Origin: Xestospongia muta | Lineage: Eukaryota > Porifera > Demospongiae > Haplosclerida > Petrosiidae | Direction of reading: 5' to 3' | Assembly: GCA_963693285.1 (NCBI GenBank) | Contig: OY848924.1 | Span: 3,613,214 to 3,677,213 of the forward strand | DNA length: 64,000 nucleotides | Part shown: piece after piece, positions 48,073 through 60,660 of the stretch | Layout: every line of letters starts with the position of its first letter | How positions within the stretch are numbered: position 1 is the stretch's first letter | Made by a program: the position numbers and the translations under genes | The notes under the pieces: generated by a model | Seen by the model: the letters and a program-made list of their open reading frames with translations, nothing else | Database searches by the model: none | What the model was told of the DNA's origin: nothing

Positions 48073-48495
48073 GGGGGGGGGGGGACATACCAAAATTCAA
48101 AAATATTTTTTTGCATAAATGTTATCTTTGACATATGCAATTCACCCTAAAAATATTTCAATAAGTTTTAAAAACTGTTATCACTGTTAAAAGCAAGCTT
48201 CTTTTCGAAGCTCTTTCAAGGCTTCTTCTGAGGTTACAATGTTCTTCCTAGTAGGGTGGGGCTCCCTTGTGACGTCACAGGAGGAACGAATGCTAGCATT
48301 GCTAGGTGCAAGATAATGGCTGAAGACTTTCAAAGCGATGTATCTAGTCGGTATTCCAGCATATTAAGCCTCTCCTACTCTTCTTCTTCTTCTTCACAAG
48401 GAAGCCCCACCCTACTAGGAAGAACATTGTAATCTCAGAAGAAGCCTTAAAAAAAGCTTCGAAAAGAAGCTTGCTTTGGCATGTCCCCCCCCCCC
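48073..48495. mobile_element. Foldback element with poly-G ends
   Basis: Inverted arms begin with 12 G (48,073-48,084) and end with 12 C (to 48,495), then ACAT(A/G)CC, AAGCAAGCTTCTTTTCGAAG and CCTAGTAGGGTGGGGCT. The left arm has an extra segment of about 120 bp. The loop on the plus strand contains MAEDFQSDVSSRYSSILSLS followed by a Ser run, in a context that looks like the first exon of a gene, so the element may be derived from the 5' end of an autonomous transposon. Confidence 0.75.
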
Positions 48496-48539
48496 TTTAT
48501 CTTTATGAGCCCCACCTCTCAAATACAAACTTTTACCAG

Positions 48540-48860
48540 ATTGATTTATTCTCTCAGTGACATTATCAAGATGAGTGATATCTACATGAAATAAAAGTAA
48601 GTATAGTTACTAACTGTTGTTGTCAAATTACCTAGTTTAGTCCCTTGTATTGTAATATTACCTATAATATATAAATTATAGTAAAGTAAGTCACATTATC
48701 AAAAGTATATGTATATCTATTTACATATCAAAATCAAACATAACTTTTAGGATATTAATAGTTATTTTGTTAATAACACTGGTAAAACATTTGTATTGAC
48801 TCTAAACATCATTTACACTTTTAAGTTGCAAATATTCATAATTCATATTATAAACTAACA
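48540..48860. repeat. Dispersed repeat, copy 1
   Basis: CTCAGTGACATTATCAAGAT through GATATTAATAGTTATTTTGT is repeated with differences at about 61,310-61,600. Confidence 0.7.
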
Positions 48861-49296
48861 TATCAACATTCAAACATACAATTACACTATTATAATTTAT
48901 ATACTTGCTTTGTCACTAAACCATATACATAATACTGAGGTATAATTTTATTGTAAAGCTACATTTCAGACTATATATGACATTATAGAGATTAGTATTC
49001 TCATTACATTCCACAGGATAGAATAGAATGGCCATGTATGTACTGGACTAGTAGTGGACTTGTTATTGCATGCACAGTAAAATCCTGATGAGTGATCTGC
49101 TTTGGACAGACATATGTAACTGGTAACTGTCCTGTCTCTTAAGTCAGATATTGAGAAATATAACGTATAATGAATATAGATACTATCTCTAACACTCAGT
49201 ATCATCCTATGGAGGTCTCATGACAGTCTCTAGAAACTTAAAGAAGCTTATATTGTTGATAGTGATAATATATGACCTGATTATTTAAATACTATA

Positions 49297-49693
49297 TAGA
49301 CTTTCCTATTTGTCTTTGTCATCAAGAAAGTATTCGTGCAATGATCTAGCTAAAAATACAGATGGAACTTATTTAAAATGTCACTACCAACAAACAGATC
49401 TAGATCATCCTCTCAATTGCACTTGTGCATGTATATTACATGACAACTGGACAAATGTAACTGTATTAAAATTTGAAATATGCATGTATTAGATCATGTA
49501 TACATCTTCAATATAAATTATATACATGATGATTAGATATACATTTCTACTGACTTCTTTTAGACATAACTCAGTAGAGGAAGAGCTAAGACAAAGAATG
49601 ATTACTTTAATAAGTTACTATTTGAAAATCTGTGGACTAGTTGGCAAACAAGTCAATGATCAAGTAGTCATTTCCTTTCATCTATATAGCTAG
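49297..49693 (+). pseudogene. Possible pair of exons, unknown
   Basis: A first frame (49,310-49,492) has KCHYQQTDLDHPLNCTCACI, with clustered cysteines. A second follows a TTTTAG acceptor at 49,564 and has HNSVEEELRQRMITLISYYL and KQVNDQVVISFHLYS before TAG at 49,691. The second is coding-like and helical. Phases do not connect cleanly. It could be an upstream part of the kinase relic at 51,138. Confidence 0.3.
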
Positions 49694-50649
49694 GGAGAAT
49701 ATGTAAAAGATCAACTTGAGAATCACATAGTAAGGTGAGGTAGATTTATATAAAATACATAAACACACACAAATAGTTGTTAATAATATGATTATAAAGT
49801 TAATATTGATTACTATGTTCTTAATTGGAGGAGTTAAAGCCTCTTAGATACCAAATATAACATAAGTCAAGTCACTTATTAATCATATCAGTGCTACAAT
49901 GTTGATATTGAGTCCTACTATTATGTTGTACATGTAGACTATATGGAAAAGGATTTCTCTTCATATAGTGATTAAACCTGACAGAGATTATAATAAAAGC
50001 AAAAGTTAGTGAAGACAAGGCCATCCTTAAGAGAACATTTGAACAATAGTGAAAGGTGAGTGTTTAATGTCTACTGCTTGGCAAAAAAAGGCTAAGGATG
50101 CACTTTAGACAGTGCACTTAAGTCATAACCATTTTATTGATAGTTGTAAGTGTTTTAGTGTTGATTAGGCTTAAAAACAAGATATGTTAATTGTAATATA
50201 ACAACTATGAAATTATTAATCAAAGTAAGAGAGGTGGATGCTGTCACATTTTTTATTACTTTAATTTTGTTATCTTCATCTTGAGTACTTGCTTTATTTC
50301 ATTACAAAGCAAGTGATTTTTAGCAAATCAAGTGAAATACTACAATCATCACCTTATATATTTGATGTGACATCATCTAATGTACAGTATATTGTGTCAC
50401 CTCATGTACTATATACCATACTACTATACTGATGAGTGTGGTATGTGTCTTGTACATGTCGTAATTGGAATTAGGTTCACCAATCTGCTAAAATAAATAT
50501 AATACAGTATGATTATAAAATTATCCATTACTATTGTTGTATTAAGGATACTTAAGTTAATTCACTTTTAGTTACAACTAAAAATTGCTCACAGTTAATG
50601 ATAAAGAGCAAGAAAATGATTATGAGAGATGCTATTATCTGTATTATCT
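49694..50649. other. Stretch without a recognised gene
   Basis: AT-rich DNA; a short coding-like end (SEDKAILKRTFEQ) appears near 50,010-50,050 without context. Confidence 0.35.
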
Positions 50650-50861
50650 ATCTTTGGTGCAAATGGCTTCTAAAGATAACCAAAACTATACTCATAGCTG
50701 TAGAATGAATCATGTGCACTGAGACATGTCATTGACTTTATAAACCTTAGCATCATATCATAATATACTGACAAATACTAGAATGATGTATATGTGTGTG
50801 TGTCATGTGTTTGACTGTTCATGCATTGATTTATAATTATAAATACAACTATCTTAATTAT

Positions 50862-50899
<38 letters not shown>

Positions 50900-50975
50900 G
50901 AATTTCCAAATGTTACCTTTGTTTCTGTAACAGAGTTTAACCAAGTGCATGTATTGTTATGTATTGTAGTGCTAT
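50650..50975. repeat. Dispersed repeat with CT microsatellite, copy 1
   Basis: It shares GACATGTCATTGACTTTATAA-like, TAATATACTGACAAAT and a (CT)n tract (50,868-50,895) with 53,905-54,230 in the same order. Confidence 0.75.
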
Positions 50976-51137
50976 ACTGTGAAATATCTTAGGTACAGTT
51001 ATTGTTGTATATATTTTATTGCTGTATTTATTACTGACACCAACAAACAACGACTTTGTCTAGTTTAGAAAAAGAGTAGTGCTACTCTTGTGACAATGAT
51101 GATACAAATGGTTAGGTACATATAATAATTTTATCAG

Positions 51138-51277
51138 GCAATTACAACATCTCTGGGGAATGGAACTCTGAGTTATATGACACCAGAGATATATCATGCT
51201 GCATTAGGGGACAAGTAGATATTTATTCCTATGATGTCTACTATTTGAACTATTTTCTCATCAACATGTTTGGAAAG
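51138..51277 (+). pseudogene. Protein-kinase exon relic (activation segment)
   Basis: After a TTATCAG acceptor the frame reads LGNGTLSYMTPEIYHAALGD, the activation-loop end with the GTxxYMxPE motif of protein kinases (subdomain VIII). A one-base change then shifts to DIYSYDVYYL, the DxYSYG-type helix of subdomain IX, with Gly replaced by Asp. It ends at a donor-like GTCTTT. The Asp, Tyr and Ser spacing resembles tyrosine-kinase-like proteins. Other kinase exons were not found, so it is a fragment. Confidence 0.6.
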
Positions 51278-52672
51278 GTCTTTCTATAATGTAAAGAATA
51301 CAAAATAAACACGAGTAACTCATATAGTGATCCTCCAACTGGTCCATCAAATGGCTATTTGTTTAGTAGTTAAATAATGAAAATATGTGAACAATGTACT
51401 TGCTTGGACCCAATGAAAGGACCAAATGTTGAATGTTTTTACAATCAATACAGTCTGTTTTATCCTGAACTGAAATTTATTGAATTGATTAAAATAAGTT
51501 AGCTCTTAAGAATGTACTGTTTTGATTCTTTATCTGGGTTACAAACAATACATACAAACATTGACTTTTAGAGGAGAGATTGAATGTGAATAACAATGTA
51601 ATAATAACATAGTGCAGCATTTTGCATATTTTTGTCAGAACTGTACTTGATAACTATTTATGCTCTGAAGTATAGTATGGAGGGTACTATTAAGGATCAC
51701 TTTCTATATACAATATGCCAATAACTCAGGAGATACTACCTTTAAAAGACCTAAGTACATCAATGTATGCATATTCAAATATGTATGCAGTAGGCTTCTA
51801 ACTATGTTCATATAGCTTGATAGCCAAGTAGTTCATTTGCTATATTGCTCACTTAATACTAATATTGTCATGATAAATCAACAGATTTAATCAATTATGA
51901 CCTCTTTTTGCCCTTCTTACAACATTAAGTGGAATATATGTCCCTCCTGGTCCATGCCTTCTCAGTCACCAAAATGTAATTCCTACCTTCATTCATGTAA
52001 GACAAAATAATAATTAAACATTTTGCTCACAAATATACCTATGATTAATAGATATTGTCGCAATTCATGTAATCATACTCACTGAACTGATACATAGTCA
52101 TTTTTTAAAATATAGTAAAATATTCCAGTAAAATTGTTTTGTCTCCAGTACTTCTCAGTAGATATATCAACTATTGACATCATTTAATCTGTAATATGAC
52201 TTACTGTCAACTTCAGGATCGTCTCGTCTAAAAAACATAACTATATGTTATGTTGAAACGTAACTATACCACCTAATTTTGTTGTTCACTTCATTACGCT
52301 ATCGATAATAATTTCTATTCACACACACTGTATGAAAATTGCATGCACACTTAATTTTGTCTGTCGTTACTTACCCTTCCTCTTGGCGAAGTGTCAGCAA
52401 AGCCAGACTACACTAAACTTCAATTACTGAAGCTGTAGTATGACAGCTTTAAACCAAACGTTCTGACCTTGAGATTAATAATATATTATGATAGCTACAC
52501 CCACTGGACTACAATAATTACATATTATAGATCTAGAGATTATTTTCACAAAAGATAACTTCACAAGTTCATTTTGCTTTAATTTAGGATAAATGTTCAA
52601 TGAATAACATCGTTCTTGGACATTTGGACAATCTTGCAAAAGATCATAGTGCTATGTATGTAAGTACAATGT
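51278..52672. other. Stretch without a recognised gene
   Basis: No supportable frames or repeats. A relatively CpG-containing patch lies around 52,240-52,400. Confidence 0.4.
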
Positions 52673-53003
52673 TAGTCTCGTCCCCAGACCTACTCGCAAG
52701 CTAAAGTAGGTCTGGTCACACGGCTTGAGCTTTGTGTCCCCAGTAAGGAATGTGGCGTGGGTGTTGATATGCAATTAGAGGTAGTGTGAAATATGAATAT
52801 CATCAAATTGAAGTATGTGTGAAAGCGAATGCATTTCTACTCTTCATTAAATCTGTTTTAACACTTCAATTTGATGATTTCATATTTCACACTACCTCTA
52901 ATTGCGTACCAACATCCGCGTCAAATTCCTTACTGGGGACACAAAAGTCAAGGCGTGTGACCAGACCTACTTTAGCTTGCGAGTGAGTCTGGGGACGAGA
53001 CTA
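52673..53003. mobile_element. 331-bp foldback MITE with 9-bp target duplication
   Basis: The element begins TAGTCTCGTCCCCAGAC and ends with the inverted GTCTGGGGACGAGACTA. Inner arms (TAAAGTAGGTCTGGTCACAC and AGGTAGTGTGAAATATGA with partners) pair over most of its length. GTACAATGT stands directly on both sides (52,664-52,672 and 53,004-53,012). A 9-bp duplication is typical of Mutator-like elements. Confidence 0.85.
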
Positions 53004-53118
53004 GTACAATGTATAACAGTAACTACAAGAGATAACAGTGGTATATGGCGCTCTCGCTTCTGGACGTATTTCAGAATAATTGTACAATACAGCACATCGC
53101 TATAGGATGATCCTCGTA

Positions 53119-53183
53119 ACTCTGTTGAAGTTAGTATACAAGTATGTGCTGCCGCACGAATGTTCTGCTAACTTCAACAGAGT
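53119..53183. repeat. Perfect 16-bp inverted repeat
   Basis: ACTCTGTTGAAGTTAG (53,119-53,134) pairs exactly with CTAACTTCAACAGAGT (53,168-53,183) around a 33-base loop. Outer ATGAT and ATCAT bases extend the pairing. Confidence 0.8.
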
Positions 53184-53904
53184 ATCATCATATAGACCCA
53201 AAACGCGACCTACCAAGCTACAGCGATTTTCCCTTCACTAATTACATTTATCATTATGGGAGCTACTACAGTATTTCTTCTGGAACTTCTTAAGTCAAAT
53301 GACAAGCCAGAAAGGATCCTGTATATAAAGATTATAACATGACATAATAATATTCATAACTATCTATATTAATAATGTATTGGTTTACATAATGTATAAC
53401 TAAGCTCTGTTATATCAAGTAAAGTGGATATAAATCAATTAACTTGTGTAATTCATTCAGTGTTTGCTTTTGCATTGGTTCACTATATTTTCTAGTCATA
53501 ATTGATATATGTCAATGGAGAATTGTATTGGATAATGGTGTTGTCATCAGATAGTACATGCTATGAAAAAAGGAACCATTACCAATATCTTAAGATGATT
53601 AAAGTCACTATGGTCTAGAGGATTAGAAGATAAAGGTGGTGATAAGGTGATCTTTCTATTCTTGTTTTTTTCACAATAAAAACTTTCCTGATTAATGATA
53701 TTATAATGAATCTTATATCCCAGAGTGTATTCCTCTTACGTGGTCTTTAGCACTTAAAGTGTAAATTTTAATCTAAAATCTATGAATTTAAAAATATCAT
53801 TGTTTTAGCCAGTGGTTGATGTAATCTGGCACCAAACTGAGACAATTGGATTTATTGCTATTAATTTAGATGAGTTCTTGGTCATGACAATATAATTAAA
53901 TTAG
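53184..53904. other. Stretch without a recognised gene
   Basis: A short coding-like piece (KGTITNIL and WSRGLEDKGGDK) lies near 53,566-53,645 but contains a stop. Nothing else seen. Confidence 0.35.
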
Positions 53905-54111
53905 CTTTGGTGCAATTGGGTTCTAAATTGTAAAGGCTCACAGGCATAGGTTGTAGGATGTATCATGTTTACTGAGACAAGTCATTGATTTTTTATAAAC
54001 CTTAGCATCATATTATAATATACTGACAAATGCTATGTTTGTATGTGTAAGTCATGTGCATGTGTGATTATGAATATATTTATATTAATAAATGCAGCTA
54101 ACTTAATTATT

Positions 54112-54146
<35 letters not shown>

Positions 54147-54230
54147 TAACACTCTGAATTTTCAAAGACTAATATTGGTGGTTAAAAGAGGATTTAACCA
54201 GAACCATGCACTGTTATGATTGTAGAGCAT
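53905..54230. repeat. Dispersed repeat with CT microsatellite, copy 2
   Basis: Partner of 50,650-50,975; the (CT)n tract is at 54,113-54,143. Confidence 0.75.
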
Positions 54231-56572
54231 TCTTTCTGTAATACCTCATTGCTATAAAAAATATTTATCACAGTTATTGTGTGTGTTATTATGTATCAAT
54301 AATTAATCTCTCTGTACTTTTGTTTTTTTTGTTATACTGTTTTGTCCTCTAAAAATAATGATAACAACAAAATAAAGCCGAAATAATAAACCTGTAATCA
54401 GTGTTCATACTTCAGTAATTTTTTTGTTTTCCTTTGCTATACATATATTTAAAGTTTACAGTAGACATAATAGATGGATGTTATTAATGTTCTTTATATA
54501 CCAAATAACACTTTTTTTTGAATTAATATGATCTAAAAGTATATTTTCTTAATTAAAATTGATCTTTAAAAGTGTACATTTATTTTATTCCAGTCATTAT
54601 TATTTTTAAAGGAAAATATAGCTTGTCATATATTCAAATGTGTCAATCCTAAACTAGTAGTTTAGACATTATTTTACAATAATTACATAACTATTAAGAA
54701 TGTTTATAGTATGACAGATATATTTGTAACACTTCTGTAAGGAGAGTGTTACTATAATAATTGGTGTGTTTATTAGTACCACATTATAACAACCTATTGA
54801 TAAACATCATGAATATAGTTACTCCTATTGTTATGTAAATAAGTGAGGTAGACCCTTTATTTTAAAAATCATTTAAGTCACATGCACTCATTAACATCAT
54901 ACCATCATGTGGTAATAAATTGTATACTATATACATTATACTATTGCAAAGACAAAGCAAGGAGGTGTTACTATCACATAACAATCAGTATGCATGAAAA
55001 ACACCAATTTGTAATAGTCAATTGAAAAACATTGTAAATATAATTGCTTATATAATTTTGCAATTGAGATGAGGAAGATCTAGTATATTCATATCATTTA
55101 AGCCCACCCATATTACATCATGATATCATGTGATAATAAATTTTATACCATATATAATAAAATAATTTGCAAAGGCAGCAATGAGGAAGACTTTCAACTG
55201 ACATTGTTTGTGATCAACTTGATTGTAAGTAACTAAAATGCTATTTATTACTGCTAAGTATGTTGAAATAAGTTAATATATTTTCATGCTGCAGCTTTTT
55301 ATTCATAGGTTATACATGAAGATTGACTAGTACATGATTTTATATCAATGACTGTAGACCAGAGTGTATTGCACAAGCCTAGTGGGACAGCATATTTTGA
55401 TCTCTAACACATATAAACATTAAAGATTAAATGTTAGAATTGATGATCTGAATGTCCCATTGGGCCAGTTCCAAAACATGTACTATCTCACTCAATTTCA
55501 ATTTTTGTTCAGATATATCCTGTGCTGTAGCTTTTTACTTCAAGATTTTGTTATTACCCTTAGCTAGCATAGGTTCATACACACTTACATTTTATACTTG
55601 TAACAGAAGAAATGGGTTAATTCATGCAACAGGAGAGTTAAACCATAGGCTATGTACTTTAGCATCAAATCGTTAGTATTTATGGCATAGAGATGGCTGT
55701 CCTTATTTTAATGATTGGACCTAACCTGAAGTTAGTGGTGAATGCTGCAAGCTTTTAAGCATGAAGAATCCATGAGAATTTGTCGTTAAAATAATCCACA
55801 AAACCCTATAACCATAAACTTTACAGCATTCGTGCAAGCCATAGATCTGTAGTTCATGAAGTCCATTGTTCTAATGTGGTTATAATCTTGCATTTCTACC
55901 TCTTCGATAATAGAGAGGAAGGGTCTGGTGGGTGGCAACACTAGACTAGTCTGTTTTGGGAATTAGAGATCAATATTATCATTAATATTGTTTTCAATAA
56001 TTATTATTAAAATGTATGTCGGTAACATCACCAAGTATTCCTGTGCAAATGTGTATTAGCTAATGTTTAAGGTTTTGGTGTGGGGTTAGGAAATCTTTAA
56101 TACAATAGGGCTACTACAGTCTATATGCACCATAGAATGAGTTATTAGTAACAAAATTTAAATGTCATATTATGGTTTTTTAATACATAAGGTGTTATGC
56201 TTCCATACTTCTGTTGATTCGACATTACTGATAGAATACATATATGTTGACTGTCCCACTGAGCTTTCACATGACAGGATTATTGTTTTCTTATGTTGTC
56301 CAACATTCTGCATGAGGAAGGAGGTGTCTGTTAATATAAAAGAACAATTATAATTTAGACATCATCCTATAAATTACGAAAGATAATAACTCCACAATGA
56401 AACACTGACTGAAATTATATTAATAGAATACTAGAGAGAACTATTAAGTCTGAGTAGGGTAACTAAAATTGCTTGGTAAAAAAATGCATTTATCAGTTGT
56501 TGATTTTCAGTGCTTTAGTTGTGGCACACAGCAAAGTGAATAGATCTTATGTATAATAATAATATCTATAAT

Positions 56573-56576
<4 letters not shown>
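54231..56576. other. Long stretch without a recognised gene
   Basis: AT-rich. Two diverged copies of a motif with CATTTAAG, CATCATG and TGATAATAAATT (around 54,880-54,960 and 55,095-55,175) form a weak local repeat. Frames at 55,452-55,676 and 56,162-56,353 lack domains and splice support. Confidence 0.4.
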
Positions 56577-56642
<66 letters not shown>

Positions 56643-56645
56643 ACA
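56577..56645. repeat. (TA)n microsatellite, about 30 units
   Basis: Nearly uninterrupted TA dinucleotides; prone to cruciform extrusion and length variation. Confidence 0.95.
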
Positions 56646-57377
56646 CGTGGTCCAAATGAGTATATGACTGCCCATTACATACAACATACTAGGCAATGAA
56701 ATTGCTCTTGCAAAAGTTTTGCGTATGGAAATGCTCTTTTGGAAGTCATGCATTGATTATTTGAATTAAAACATTCTAAATATGGACGAATGAGTGTACA
56801 ACTACATAATGCAGCATCAAGCTAAAAAATTAGTTAATGACCACATCCTTCATAGCAATTTAATTATATTTTGTAAGTACAGAGTGTGCAAGTATATAAT
56901 TATAATGTAGCATCACCAAAAACGCCTTTTTTATGAATTATATATTAGGAAATGTTGAATTTAATTTATTGTGAGCTAATTATCCACATAAGCATTGCTT
57001 TCTCAAGTTCAAAATTGTAGTCCATACTCAACTCTTGTTGGAAGTTTATATACTAAATATATGATACTTGACAGTCATTTTGAGGGTGTATGGTATAAAG
57101 CCAATATCTAGAGAGAGTGTAATAAAATTTCTTTAAAATTAAAATTCTTAGATAGCTATTGTTTTAGAATGTTAGTTGCATGCACTTTCATTCTATTGCA
57201 AGACTATTGGCTCCTGGTGATGGTTATTGTTTCCATGCCATACCAACCTTACTACTGTAGCACGAGTTATTCAGCACTTTACATTATATTATTCCATAAC
57301 TATTCTGTAATTCATATATTATATTATCTAAAACAAATAACAAACAAGTTTACTGCTATTTAAAAATCATTCATGGC

Positions 57378-57600
57378 CTGATTTGCAATAAGGGACTATT
57401 TTGGCAAAACAGACCTTACTTGTAAAATAAGACCACTGTTAAAACACCTCAAAAACAGTTTTGTATACATAGAGTTGCTATATATTTGCAACTATTCATG
57501 TTTACAGTATGTATACAAAAAATGTTTTAACAGTGGTCCCTTATCACAAATCAGTTCACAAATGTTTTAACAGAAGTGGTCCTTATTGAAAATCAGATCA
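57378..57600. mobile_element. Foldback element, family member 2
   Basis: The outer ends CTGATTTGCAATAAGG and, inverted, CTGATTTTCAATAAGG match. Inner arms pair AAGACCACTGTTAAAACA with GTTTTAACAGTGGTCC, and TTTTGTATACAT with GTATACAAAA. Same family as 21,100-21,335. Confidence 0.7.
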
Positions 57601-58202
57601 CATTTTCATGATACCTTGATATTAAATTTAACAGAAAACTGCTTTAAGAGCTTCCTATCAGAGTTGTTTGTACACAAAACAAATTTATTACATTTTATTA
57701 TAGTTTATTTTTAGCCTAGAACAATAAAACAATGTAGTGATATTTTTTTCTGTTTTCAGACTTATACCTATAGACGCCATATTTTGTTAATAATTTTATT
57801 ATAATTTCCTGTTATGCACACTATTTAATGATCAATGCACACCTTTTTTATGCACATATGGTCTATTATTAAACATTTATATATATTAGATTTATGCATT
57901 GCAAATACAATATGCATATTTGGCTAAAATTAGAATCTGCTTTCTAAAACTAGTAAGCAGAATTGTAAGTGGTTACATTATGTCATATATCTTAATGCTT
58001 TGTTTCAATACCATCATGTTTTGGCAAGTATATTTTTTTAGTATGTGTTTACTTTGCTATGACATAAAGTAATTAAACATATTTCTATAATTATATGAAA
58101 CCTTTTAATATTTTTAATATTTTAGTATCAATTTAACCAAATTTTATAAAATGTTTTTGTGGTGTTGATGGTCGGTCCTTTTTTTATCTAGGTTGAAATA
58201 AA

Positions 58203-60366
58203 ATGTCAGTAAGACTTTTGGCTCTACTTTGTTTTCTTCTACCAGCCACTTATTCTGAAAAATGTATTGGTTCTTTCAAAGAACTGGAGGAGTCATTACT
58301 ATCTAGTGATGTGAACATGCTAAATTTAGTGCATGCATTTTATCCTGCAGATCAACATCCAGCATTAATAGTAGAAGTGACTTATGTTGTTCAGGAAAAG
58401 GACAGTGTATCAACTGACAACACATCTATCCATGTCTACCGTTGGTACTCCTCTCAAGTTCTCATATACTCATATCCACAGTTTCTTCAAGGTTTATCAT
58501 TGAGGACCTATTCATATGTCATATATTATGCAAACATAACTATTGATCCATTTTGTCAAAATGTAAGCAGTATTGAGAAGTTTGAATTTTTGAATGATGT
58601 CACCATATGGGTTAGTCATTTAAATTAATCAAACATATGAATTTTACTAACATGAGCAAATATTCTGTTGTTAAAATAATTAAGTATGTAAAAGATGTGT
58701 GTGTTATATTATAATTCAGAGAAGTGCATTATGTAACACATGTAGACTAATAAACCATAATTATTATCTAATATATTTAAAATGTATAATAATATTCATA
58801 ATAACATGCCACCATTATTCCAAAAAATCTTTACACATATACAATTTGTATTTATGATATGGGCTATGATTCTCTTTACAGGATATATCTGTGTGTTTGT
58901 GCGTCTGTGTGTAATATGTGTATATACAAGTATATATCATACATATTTATTTAACATAAATAATAAAACTTTAAAAAAATTGCTGAATAATTTGTGTTTA
59001 TAATTGTGAAAGTAAAAAAAAAATATAAATAAAAGTCAATGTAGGAATGTGGTTAGACTCAACAATGGCAAGTAGGTGTTTATATGAGCCAGCAAATCAA
59101 CTCTCAACTATTAAATTTAAACCACTGTAGTGTAATTGGTGACTTTTTTATCAGGTCAACCCTACATATCAAGCACACTGTGCTTAGTGATTTCTTCTAG
59201 CATGTTTAAATGCTGTTTTTAATTTACAGCTGAAACTATACACCAATACGCGACTGTCTGTCATAGATCATGGAGCTGACTCATCACTACAAGGATATTC
59301 TTCTTACAAAAAAAACTTGGAAATAAAGGATTTTACAGTATTTGAAAATGAAGAAAAGTACAAAGTTCACAACTACACAATGGCGGTTGCACTAAACAGT
59401 TTACTTATTGCTTGTATAATAATGACATCAGCAAAGCTAGATAATAGCTATGAGTTACTGCATATTAGATCTAAAAAACGTAATAAAGATGAGACTCAAA
59501 GATTTCGATTTAAAAGCTTATTTTGGGCAGTTATATCAACTTTAGTTTTTGTTGTCATAATTGTTGCTATCTTGGATATCTATGAAATTTCCACTTTTGG
59601 CAAAACATGGAATTCTACTTCAATTTTTTTACATTCCTTAATAATTGCTGTTCTTGTTATATCTGTTGTTGTGTGTATGGTCATTTCGATGGTAATTGTT
59701 GCTCGAGCAAAAAAAAGCGGTAAACTTATTGCTCTTCCAAAAATGTTACTTTGGGGAAAACATCATCCTTTCAATCAATGCCAAGAACAGTTAATAATAG
59801 TTTACCAGTACATAGGATCTTGTACTATTCTTCTTACAAGTGTGGCAGTGTCTATTCATGGTACTGGTATTCTCGTAGCAGCGTTAGCTAATCCACTACA
59901 AGTTTTCTCAACAGTGTCTACAGTTGTTATTGTTTTATTTTACTTCACATACTTTTTAGCAGATATATTTGATTGTTATGAAGATATGTTTAATGTATCA
60001 CTATTGTCTAATTATAGAGACAAAAGACGTCAAGTATTATTTTTAGTTTTACGTATACTAACTCACGTTCTTGTCTTTGCCTTTTTTTGTCTCTTTTCAT
60101 ACACATATTTAACAGCTATTATTTTTATTGGTGGTGACAACAGTGGTGTTATTAGCTCCATTGCTAATGTTTTACCGATTATATTGCTTACATTTTTTAC
60201 TTGGCTCTCAAAACATGAACTTCAGAAGTTTGTTAAATTTGAATCATCAAACAGGAGCATTGATACAACTGTGAACTCAAGTTTTGATATCATTACAATA
60301 AGTAGCACTGATGGTAGCACTGATACAACTGCAAACTCAAGTCTTGATATCGCTGACATACCATAA
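58203..60366 (+). CDS. Multi-pass membrane protein with signal peptide
   Basis: Two exons, 58,203-58,610 and 59,230-60,366, join in phase 0 (ACC ATA TGG then CTG AAA) into 514 residues. The start AAAATGTCAG opens a signal peptide, MSVRLLALLCFLLPATYS. An extracellular part of about 165 residues follows, with few cysteines and N-glycosylation sites (NTS, NIT, NVS). About seven hydrophobic segments follow, near residues 186-204, 233-253, 266-293, 325-352, 362-380, 404-436 and 445-462. Between segments are basic loops (RSKKRNKDE, RAKKSGK). The cytoplasmic tail carries a short internal repeat (IDTTVNSSFDI and TDTTANSSLDI). AATAAA signals lie at 60,592 and 60,646. The layout recalls a seven-pass receptor, but no family motif is recognised. 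Confidence 0.7.
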
Positions 60367-60660
60367 TAAAAGGAAAAGCTAATCTTTAAAGATAACAATG
60401 GAACTTGTATATAAGCAAGTAATGTATTAAAGTTTGTTCTCAAACATTGCTGAAATTTTGGTGCTGCTTTAAACAAATGCATAATACAAATACAATTAAC
60501 GTAATTATGTGGTACTAACTTATAATAATTATGCATTTATTTCAATTTGATAGATTGTCCTAGTTATATATGTACAGTGTAGTTGTATACAAATAAATGT
60601 CACTATGAAAAGTACATAACATATTATGTATGAATGCTACGTATCAATAAAAGATCAATA

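Noticed and set aside
56547..56753. Minus-strand frame with an Ile-Tyr run
   Set aside because: It is a translation of the (TA)n microsatellite.
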